NCBI GenBank assembly: GCA_021783175.1 | Contig: JAJXUF010000030.1 | Span: 1 to 31,269 of the forward strand | DNA length: 31,269 nucleotides | Source: Pseudomonadota bacterium | Lineage (GTDB): Bacteria; Pseudomonadota; Gammaproteobacteria; Acidiferrobacterales; UBA6901 | Direction of reading: 5' to 3' | Part shown: one piece after another, positions 25,509 to 31,269 of the stretch | Layout: each line of letters starts with the position of its first letter | Position numbering within the stretch: the stretch's first letter is position 1 | The notes under the pieces: generated by a model | What the model saw: only the letters and a program-made list of their open reading frames with translations | Told to the model about the DNA's origin: nothing | Databases searched by the model: none | Made by a program: the position numbers and the translations under genes

Positions 25509-25580
25509 ATAACCGTTGTCACTCTGCCAATCGCGCGCTGCCTGCGGCAGCCTTGCGCATGCTTGCGAACGCAGACCTGG

Positions 25581-28292
25581 CTACTTGCCGGATGCTACCT
25601 TTTGGGTGCGGCGCAACCGCGACAGCAGGCGCCGCGCCATTTCGCCGAAAAGCTCGGTCTGCGTAGGATGCGGATGGATGGCGTGAGCAACCTTCTCCAA
25701 CGTCATGTCGCCCGCCACCATCATCACCGCCTCGCCGATGAGGGTATCGGCATGGTCAGTCAGGAAATGGACGCCGACGATCCGGTGCGTGGCTTTGTCT
25801 GCCACGATCTTGATCAGACCGTCAGTCTCGGCCGTGATCATGGCCTTGGCATCGATATTCATCGGCATCTTCACTTCGATCGCGTCGATACCCTTCGCCT
25901 TTGCCTGTTCGACAGACAGGCCAACAAAGGCCGCCTGCGGCCGGGTGAATATCACGCCGCAGTCCTTGTCCTGATTGTATTCCATCAGTTCGCCCAGGAT
26001 TGTGGCCGCCGCGACCCTGCCTTGCTGCGCCGCCGTATGTGCCAGCATGAAACCGCCATTGACGTCGCCGACGGCAAAAACATGCGATGCGCTAGTGCGG
26101 CAGTGGCGGTCGACTGTGATCACACCACGCGCGTCAGTTTTTACTGCGGCCTTGTCCAGCTGCAGAGGTCCGGTCACTGGGCGCTTGCCGGTGGCCATGA
26201 GCACATAGTCGCACTTGAAGCTGGCTGATTTGCCTGCAGCATTTGAGTAGCCGAGAACCATTTGTCCCGGCTTTCCCGAAATGCTTGTTACCTTTGCGGA
26301 TGTAACAAGCGTGAGATTTTTCTGCTTTTCCAGCAGTTCAGCAAGACTCTTGGCGATCTCAGTCTCCACTTCGGCGAGTGGACGTTCCTGCGCCTCAAGG
26401 ATCACCACCTGCGTGCCAAAATCGGCAAAAATCTGCGCCATCTCAAGTCCAATGGCGCCAGCACCGACAATACCAAGCTTCTTGGGAGCGATCTTCAAAT
26501 CCCAAATCGTATCGGATGTAAGAACACCTTTGGCATCGGCGCCCGGGATCGGGGGCACATATGGTGGCGCGCCGGTAGCAATTACGCAGGCACCGAAGGT
26601 GATGCGCTCGGTTTTCTTTGCGCCGCCCGACTTGGCTCGCTTGAACGGATCCTTGATGTTGCCCGAGCTGTCAATGACGAGACTGTTGGCGGAGTCGAAA
26701 GAAGCGAAACCCTGTTTTACATCGATTTTCACGCCCTTGTCTGTCTTGAGCGCCATATTGCCGCGCGCAGTCAGTACATCCTTGCGCATCTTTTGCAGAC
26801 CGGCCCAATTCAGCTTGGGACGGGTTGTATTGAGCACGCCAAGGTGCGCATCGTGCATGCGGTCGCGCATGCGGTCGGCCGACGCGCGCCAGGCTTTCGA
26901 CGGTATGCAGCCGCGCCACAGACATTCGCCGCCAGGCAGCGGCGCATCATTGATCATTGCTACTTTCTTTCCGTGGTCAGCAAGATCGCGCGCGCAGTCT
27001 TCTCCGCCCGGACCGCCGCCGATTACGACGACATCATAATCCCACTTGCCGGCGATGATCGCCGGACTGCCTGTGCGAGCCGCCGCAGGAATACCCACAC
27101 CGCTTATCCACGCAGCCGGGTTCTCCACGTAATTGCGGAAGGCGTTAAGGAACTTGGCGGCGTCAGCACCGTTGACGATACGGTGATCGGCAGTAATGGT
27201 CACCGGCACGCCCTGCGGCCCCTTGGTAGCAATTGCGAAAATCGCCGAGGTACCGGGCGAGGGGATGGCGTCAAACTGGCTTACGCCAAGCATTCCCATA
27301 TTCGATATGGTAAACGTGGGATTGGAATACTCCTGCGGCTTCAAACGCTTAACGCGTGCGCGCGCAACGAGATCCTTCCACTGTTCGTTCATGGTCTTCA
27401 GGTCGGTGTTAAGTACATCGCGCAAAACTGGCACCACCAAACCCATGCCCTCGGTCTCAACCGCGAGACCAATGTCGACCTGCTCGCGCTCGACAATTCT
27501 ATCTTCGTGCTGGTAAACAGCATTGACGCGCGGAAACTGCTGAATCGCCAGCGCCGCAGCCTTGGCAAACATGACGGTCAGTGAGAATCCGGAAGCCTTG
27601 GCGGCTGCCATGAGCTGCTCTGGCTGGAGGTTCACGCTCGCCCGAAACAGCGGCATCGAAAGCGCATACTCCATGTTGTGACTGACAGCCTTTTCCATGG
27701 CATCCATCGGCCGGCCTACGCCCGGGACCTTATAGATGCGTCGTGCCGACGTCGCTGGTATTTGACCTTTGCTGATATCAGCCGCCAGTACCGCACCCGC
27801 TGGACCGCTGCCAATGATGCTGTTGATGTCGATGCCGTGGGCACCGGCAAGCTGACGCGCATAAGGTGTAGCATGGCCGGTACGCGGCCTTGGCGCCGGA
27901 GTCGCACCTTGAGGCATCGCCGGAATATGGGTCTTGGCCTTGTGCGTTCCATAGGGCTCAAAACGCATCTCACTCGGCGCTTCGGTCGCCGTCTCGACCT
28001 CCCTGGCAGCGGGCTTCACTACCGCCTCACCACCCTTAACGTCGCTCTTGTCTGCCACGAGATAGGCAATGACTTCGCCGACCGGAACCACCGTGTCGGC
28101 CGGCACAAGCGGCCCAGACATATAGCCATCACGGAAAATTTCGACATCCATGATGGCCTTGTCGGTTTCCACCGTCGCCACGACTGTTCCGCGGCTGACA
28201 TGGTCACCAATGCCTTTTTCCCACGACACAACTGTTCCTTCGGTCATGGTATCCGAAAGTTTGGGCATCTTTATCGCGTAGGGCTCGGCCAT
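25581..28292 (-). CDS. pdhC-lpdA: Fused dihydrolipoyl acyltransferase (E2) - dihydrolipoyl dehydrogenase (E3)
   Basis: This single 903-residue frame carries two enzymes of the pyruvate dehydrogenase complex. Residues 1-80 are a lipoyl domain with Lys45 in ETDKAIMDV. Residues 138-172 are a peripheral subunit-binding domain (TPYARQLAGAHGIDINSI, GSGPAGAVLAADI). Residues about 183-397 are the acyltransferase core, with His370 in DHRIVNG, where the usual final Asp is Asn374. A short linker (about 398-416) leads to a complete E3: GGGPGGEDCARDLA FAD turn at about 425, redox pair C457/C462 in GGECLWRGCIPSK, NAD turn VGAGAIGLEMAQ, and C-terminal HPHPTQTE with the catalytic His. No internal stop or frame break is visible. 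It follows E1-beta by 87 bases. E2 and E3 are normally separate proteins. Confidence 0.95.
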   Translation of the reverse strand: MAEPYAIKMPKLSDTMTEGTVVSWEKGIGDHVSRGTVVATVETDKAIMDVEIFRDGYMSGPLVPADTVVPVGEVIAYLVADKSDVKGGEAVVKPAAREVETATEAPSEMRFEPYGTHKAKTHIPAMPQGATPAPRPRTGHATPYARQLAGAHGIDINSIIGSGPAGAVLAADISKGQIPATSARRIYKVPGVGRPMDAMEKAVSHNMEYALSMPLFRASVNLQPEQLMAAAKASGFSLTVMFAKAAALAIQQFPRVNAVYQHEDRIVEREQVDIGLAVETEGMGLVVPVLRDVLNTDLKTMNEQWKDLVARARVKRLKPQEYSNPTFTISNMGMLGVSQFDAIPSPGTSAIFAIATKGPQGVPVTITADHRIVNGADAAKFLNAFRNYVENPAAWISGVGIPAAARTGSPAIIAGKWDYDVVVIGGGPGGEDCARDLADHGKKVAMINDAPLPGGECLWRGCIPSKAWRASADRMRDRMHDAHLGVLNTTRPKLNWAGLQKMRKDVLTARGNMALKTDKGVKIDVKQGFASFDSANSLVIDSSGNIKDPFKRAKSGGAKKTERITFGACVIATGAPPYVPPIPGADAKGVLTSDTIWDLKIAPKKLGIVGAGAIGLEMAQIFADFGTQVVILEAQERPLAEVETEIAKSLAELLEKQKNLTLVTSAKVTSISGKPGQMVLGYSNAAGKSASFKCDYVLMATGKRPVTGPLQLDKAAVKTDARGVITVDRHCRTSASHVFAVGDVNGGFMLAHTAAQQGRVAAATILGELMEYNQDKDCGVIFTRPQAAFVGLSVEQAKAKGIDAIEVKMPMNIDAKAMITAETDGLIKIVADKATHRIVGVHFLTDHADTLIGEAVMMVAGDMTLEKVAHAIHPHPTQTELFGEMARRLLSRLRRTQKVASGK

Positions 28293-28379
28293 TGCGTAAT
28301 CGATTCCTTAGGTTTCAATTGTTGCTTGTTGTCTATACGCTCAAAAGGCCGTCAAAAATTTTTTGCTGCCTGCGTGTCG

Positions 28380-29360
28380 TTATATGCGGCCCATTACCTT
28401 GAGGGCGCCCTTGTAGACATCCGTCTCGTTCGGGATCGCCGCATGTTCCAGGTTTGCCGCATACGGCACCGGCACATCGGCGGCGTGGATGCGCACCGGT
28501 TGTGCGTCCAGAGCGAAGAAACAGTCCTCGATAATCACGGAAATGATTTCCGAACCAACGCCTACTGCCGCTTCATCTTCTTCGGCAACCAGCACACGAT
28601 GGGTTTTTTCGACGGAGCGCCGGATGGATTCGCGATCAAGGGGCTTGAGGGAGCGCAGATCGAGAACCTCCGCACTGATACCGTCTTTAGCCAGCATGTC
28701 TGCTGCCTTAAGACATAGTATCAAGCTCCAGTTATACCCGATCAGGGTGATGTCGGTGCCTTTACGCACGACCTCGGCACCCTCCAAAGGACGGAAGTAC
28801 TCTTTGTCCGGTACCGTCTCCTTCATGTTGTACATGCGCTCGTGCTCGATGAAGATCACCGGATCATTGCAGCGCACAGCCGATTTCAGCATGCCACAAG
28901 CTTCCATCGGCCCACGCGGCGTGACGACGCGTAAGCCCGACGTGCTCATGAAAAGTCGCGCAAGCCGCGCCGAGTGCTGCGCCGCCAGCTGGTGCGCCGT
29001 GCCGCCAGGTGTGCGCATCACAATTGGACAGGCCACGCGACCGCCCGACATATAGCGGATCTTGGCCGCCGCATTGATCAGCGTATCAAGCGCAAGCAGC
29101 GCAAAGTTGATCGACATGATCTCGATGATTGGCCGCATTCCGGCCATGGAAGCACCGATACCGATGCCGGTATAGGAGTTCTCCGAAATTGGCGTATCGA
29201 TAATGCGATTCTCACCGTACTTCTCGTACAGTCCGGACGTGGCTTTGTACGTTCCGCCAACAACACCGATGTCCTCGCCCATGGCGATGACCATTGGGTC
29301 ATTGGCAAGTTCTTCGTCGTGAGCGCGGCGGATCGCTTCCCAATAAGACAGCTCGGCCAT
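28380..29360 (-). CDS. pdhB: Pyruvate dehydrogenase E1 component, beta subunit
   Basis: With the alpha subunit this 326-residue protein decarboxylates pyruvate and acetylates the lipoyl group of E2. The N-terminus LSYWEAIRRAHDEELANDP, MGEDIGVVGGTY (about 27-38), DTPISENSYTGIGIG with Glu60 (thiamine-diphosphate contact), and the C-terminal VPYAANLEHAAIPNETDV are typical of alpha2beta2 E1 enzymes. AAGGA precedes the ATG. It sits 61 bases after pdhA. Branched-chain or acetoin dehydrogenase specificity cannot be wholly excluded, but the pdh-like sequence and the linked E2-E3 favour pyruvate. Confidence 0.94.
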   Translation of the reverse strand: MAELSYWEAIRRAHDEELANDPMVIAMGEDIGVVGGTYKATSGLYEKYGENRIIDTPISENSYTGIGIGASMAGMRPIIEIMSINFALLALDTLINAAAKIRYMSGGRVACPIVMRTPGGTAHQLAAQHSARLARLFMSTSGLRVVTPRGPMEACGMLKSAVRCNDPVIFIEHERMYNMKETVPDKEYFRPLEGAEVVRKGTDITLIGYNWSLILCLKAADMLAKDGISAEVLDLRSLKPLDRESIRRSVEKTHRVLVAEEDEAAVGVGSEIISVIIEDCFFALDAQPVRIHAADVPVPYAANLEHAAIPNETDVYKGALKVMGRI

Positions 29361-29421
29361 GTATTAGTCCTTCTGTGCTTTAATCTTTAAAAATGTATGT
29401 AGTGCCCGACGGCTTGCTTTG

Positions 29422-30426
29422 TTAGGCGTTCGGCAAAGGCCCGATCCAGCGCGGATCAGGATTGTCGTCCAGGACATACTTGTTGAGATCCTCGACCCGC
29501 GGGTCCACACTTTCCTCGGCGAATTTGATGACGTCGCTTTCGATCTCGTTCAAAACGCTGTCCTCCATGGACTTGATTTCCGCCTCCGTTACTACCCCGG
29601 CCTTGATGAGCTTATCGGAGTAGAGCCTGATGGGATCGCGCTTGCTCCATTCAGCTTCTTCTTCCTTGCTGCGGTAAGCGGCGGTCTTATCGGACATGGA
29701 GTGACCGCGCAGGCGGTATGTGAGGAATTCTATGAAGTACGGTCCCTTTCCCGAGCGGACATGATCGATCGCGGTTTTGGCCGCTTCCATCACCGTCTCA
29801 ATATCCTGACCGTCGTGTTGGCTTGATGGAATATTGTATCCGCATACGCGTTTGTACTGGTCGACCACGGCAGTTGACCGATCAATGCGCGTACCAATGG
29901 CGTATTTGTTGTTTTCGCACACAAACAGCACCGGCAAATGCCATACCGAAGCCATATTCATGGTCTCGTGGAAAGTGCCCTGATTGTTCGCGCCATCGCC
30001 GAGGAAGCAGATGGCAATCTGGTCGGCGCCCTTATGCTTACAAGCGAGCGCCAGTCCGGCAGCAAGCGGGAATGGTTGGCCCACAAGCGCATAGCCGCCC
30101 ATAAAATTCACGCTCGGGTCGAAGATATGCATGGAACCGCCACGCCCGCGCGATGAACCGGTTTCTTTGCCGTAAAGCTCAGCCATGACCTCGCGCGCCG
30201 GCGCGCCGGTCTTGATGGCATGAACATGATCACGATATCCGGTAATGACGTAATCGTGCCCGCACTTGGCCATTTCCAAAACTCCGGTGGCCACGGCTTC
30301 TTGACCGGAATAAAGATGCAGGAACCCGCCGATCTTGTGTTCCATGTACGCCTCGAAACAGCGTTCTTCGAAGCGGCGGTAAAAGATCATTTCGCGAAGC
30401 AGGCGTTTCTTGTCAGCGGCTTTCAT
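29422..30426 (-). CDS. pdhA: Pyruvate dehydrogenase E1 component, alpha subunit
   Basis: The chosen start, ATG 30426 with AGGGAGA eight bases upstream, gives 334 residues. A TTG at 30462 would add 12 atypical residues. The thiamine-diphosphate motif runs from GDG at 143-145 to NN at 172-173. SRGRGGSMHIFD and YRLRGHSMSDKTAAYRS are the phosphorylation-loop regions of PDH E1-alpha. The GYRDHVHAI segment supports pyruvate over branched-chain substrates. It is the first gene of the pdhA-pdhB-E2E3 operon, with a structured leader upstream. Confidence 0.95.
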   Translation of the reverse strand: MKAADKKRLLREMIFYRRFEERCFEAYMEHKIGGFLHLYSGQEAVATGVLEMAKCGHDYVITGYRDHVHAIKTGAPAREVMAELYGKETGSSRGRGGSMHIFDPSVNFMGGYALVGQPFPLAAGLALACKHKGADQIAICFLGDGANNQGTFHETMNMASVWHLPVLFVCENNKYAIGTRIDRSTAVVDQYKRVCGYNIPSSQHDGQDIETVMEAAKTAIDHVRSGKGPYFIEFLTYRLRGHSMSDKTAAYRSKEEEAEWSKRDPIRLYSDKLIKAGVVTEAEIKSMEDSVLNEIESDVIKFAEESVDPRVEDLNKYVLDDNPDPRWIGPLPNA

Positions 30427-30510
30427 GAATCTCCCTGGCGTCGGAGAAAGACTTCTCGTCAATATTTAAAGAAAGAATGGGCTGTCCGCACTTGTAGATA
30501 AGCTGAACCG

Positions 30511-30537
30511 CCGAACCGAAGCGGACCTTCGATCCGG
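30511..30537 (-). promoter_or_regulatory. Stable hairpin in the pdh operon leader
   Basis: CCGAACCGAAG (30511-30521) and CTTCGATCCGG (30527-30537) flank CGGAC. As minus-strand RNA all 11 positions pair, counting three G.U pairs. It lies between the predicted promoter (30562-30590) and the pdhA start, about 85 bases before the ATG, and is not followed by a T tract. It could stabilise the mRNA or be a protein-binding leader element. Confidence 0.5.
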
Positions 30538-30561
30538 CTACCCGGTAAATTCAAGCGGCGT

Positions 30562-30590
30562 ATGATCGTTTTTTTACCTGACGAGGTCAA
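30562..30590 (-). promoter_or_regulatory. Probable sigma-70 promoter of the pdhA-pdhB-E2E3 operon
   Basis: Minus-strand TTGACC (30585-30590, five of six consensus bases) is 17 bases from GATCAT (30562-30567, four of six). It would give a leader of about 130 nt that includes the hairpin at 30511-30537. Confidence 0.42.
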
Positions 30591-31028
30591 GGTATTGACT
30601 TATCAGGATGATTTGAATGAAACGAAGTCCCAAGAGTGCATGTACGCAATTGCACGAAGAAGCTATTTCGCGGCGGATGCCCACTAGATAGCAGCAAAAT
30701 CAAACGTAATCGGCACAAATAACACTGTCACCCGGGGTGGGTTTAAATTGGCTGAATAATAGAAATGAAACAGCGCGCGGCGGCAATTTCGAGATCCGCT
30801 GCCCAGCGGGAACATCCTTAAGGGTGGAGGAGCAAGCTTTGCGGTTTTCGCGCTACCGCTGGCAATCCCCGCAGTGACTGCAAACACCCGCAGAAAATGA
30901 CTGCCGCCCTAACCCGGCTGCTGGCAAGGATGGGGTGATTTGAACCAAACAGAAAATCATCCACTTAGCATTTAGCGGAAGATTCCGGCTAGCTGGCGCG
31001 TCAATACTACGGGACGACGAGCGGCGGC
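30591..31028. other. Gene-poor region right of the pdh promoter
   Basis: I find no supported gene in these 438 bases. Two overlapping minus-strand frames (30684-30887 and 30853-31125) have no recognisable content and no good ribosome sites. No tRNA, insertion-sequence end or repeat array is visible. Confidence 0.5.
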
Positions 31029-31166
31029 TCAGCGAAAACCGACTTTCGGGCGCAGGGACCGCAGAACATGCTGGACGCTGATGCCTGCGCAACGGGCCAC
31101 AAACAAGGCGGCGACCGCAAAGCATTCATAACGCGGCAAATCAATTCTGATGGTTTGGAATCTCAT
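31029..31166 (-). CDS. Possible 45-residue small protein
   Basis: ATG 31166 is preceded by GAGAGGTG at a good distance (31171-31178). The frame gives 45 residues: a short polar start (MRFQTIRIDLPRYE), a hydrophobic middle (CFAVAALFVARCAGISV) and a basic end (LRSLRPKVGFR). The middle could be a short amphipathic or membrane helix. I do not recognise the family. Nested inverted repeats lie immediately upstream, where an operator would be. The strong ribosome site and the operator-like symmetry argue for a gene; the small size argues for caution. Confidence 0.42.
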   Translation of the reverse strand: MRFQTIRIDLPRYECFAVAALFVARCAGISVQHVLRSLRPKVGFR

Positions 31167-31178
31167 GATCACACCTCT

Positions 31179-31224
31179 CAATACTCAAGCTATCTTAAAG
31201 ATAGACAATGCAACGCGAGTATTG
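31179..31224. repeat. Nested inverted repeats upstream of the 45-codon ORF
   Basis: CAATACTC (31179-31186) is repeated inverted as GAGTATTG (31217-31224). Inside lies the palindrome CTATCTT-A-AAGATAG (31190-31204). The two dyads have centres about 4.5 bases apart. They could be a two-site operator or a cruciform/RNA hairpin. Confidence 0.45.
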
Positions 31225-31240
31225 GGATTCCGAGCAAGAA

Positions 31241-31258
31241 TCCTGCCAAACGGCAGGA
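31241..31258 (-). terminator. Probable terminator of a minus-strand gene beyond the window
   Basis: TCCTGCC (31241-31247) pairs with GGCAGGA (31252-31258) around AAAC. On the minus strand the stem is followed by TTCTTGCTC, a weak T tract. A gene transcribed leftward from beyond the right edge would end here. Confidence 0.42.
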
Positions 31259-31269
31259 GAACCGAGCCA

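Noticed and set aside
25537..25551. GCTGCC-TGC-GGCAGC inverted repeat between the E2-E3 and argG genes as a terminator
   Set aside because: No T tract on either strand and only a six-pair stem; not enough to call a terminator.
26262..28718. Long plus-strand frames opposite the E2-E3 and E1-beta genes (440 and 346 residues)
   Set aside because: They lie antisense to strongly recognised genes and have no domain content; a usual by-product of GC-rich codon use.
30925..30950. A GGTTCAAATC-like stretch on the minus strand suggesting a tRNA T arm or attachment site
   Set aside because: The flanking bases do not pair as a T stem, and no acceptor, D or anticodon arm is present.
30684..31125. Two minus-strand frames (67 and 90 residues), one containing a CxxC-like segment
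   Set aside because: No ribosome sites or recognisable folds; the composition looks like translated non-coding DNA, and the second overlaps the better-supported 45-codon ORF.

Overview
The window looks like chromosomal DNA of a proteobacterium, most likely a gammaproteobacterium with anaerobic or microaerophilic capacity. It is moderately GC-rich and densely coded, with many 4-base ATGA overlaps between neighbouring genes. It encodes a Tat-exported selenocysteine formate dehydrogenase of the E. coli FdnGHI type, an FNR/Anr-type operator, a NiII-type glyoxalase I and a heterotetrameric-E1 pyruvate dehydrogenase. I cannot fix genus or order from sequence alone. I see no phage, transposase, CRISPR array or rRNA.

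Layout. (1) 1-3000: the tail of an unidentified gene, an ECF-type sigma factor with an overlapping zinc-finger anti-sigma gene on the plus strand, then a convergent minus-strand operon gloA - transferase 2 - transferase 1. The two transferases belong to the families known from selenodomain/arsenosugar contexts. (2) 3001-5087: a regulatory gap with a sigma-S-like promoter, a two-hairpin transcript ending in a strong terminator and a 33-codon leader ORF. It is followed by a translationally coupled DUF2156 (aminoacyl-lipid synthase fold) / GNAT acetyltransferase pair. (3) 5084-15176, all minus: a selenocysteine island. Reading 5' to 3' it is fdnG (Sec197 at an in-frame TGA), fdnH, fdnI, fdhE, selA, selB, selC (tRNA-Sec), then a beta-hydroxyacid dehydrogenase-family oxidoreductase. 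One region therefore carries a selenoenzyme, its quinone-linked membrane partners, its maturation factor, and the tRNA, synthase and elongation factor that decode its UGA. selD is not in the window. (4) 15470-18283, minus: an overlapping three-gene operon of membrane PAS histidine kinase, ppnP and a 2OG-Fe(II) oxygenase. (5) 18678-19517: an aldo/keto reductase with its own terminator. (6) 19765-22957, minus: a membrane fusion protein / ABC ATPase / ABC-2 permease exporter operon. Upstream is a 594-base gap with a perfect FNR-type palindrome. (7) 23552-25508: a universal stress protein and argG. (8) 25581-30426, minus: a pyruvate dehydrogenase operon, E1-alpha, E1-beta and a 903-residue protein that fuses E2 to E3. 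(9) 30427-31269: a mostly non-coding tail with a long leader hairpin, a 45-codon ORF, nested inverted repeats and a terminator.

The most notable observations are these. The E2-E3 fusion puts the acyltransferase and dihydrolipoyl dehydrogenase of one complex in a single chain. selB runs 33 bases into selC on the same strand, and its TGA stop uses the same T that makes a U.C mismatch in the tRNA-Sec anticodon stem. There is a likely small RNA at about 3160-3292. A FixL-like but heme-ligand-less kinase shares a transcript with ppnP and an oxygenase. The system-level content (Fdh-N plus Sec machinery) is known biology in an unusually compact arrangement. The overlap and the fusion are the parts I would examine first.
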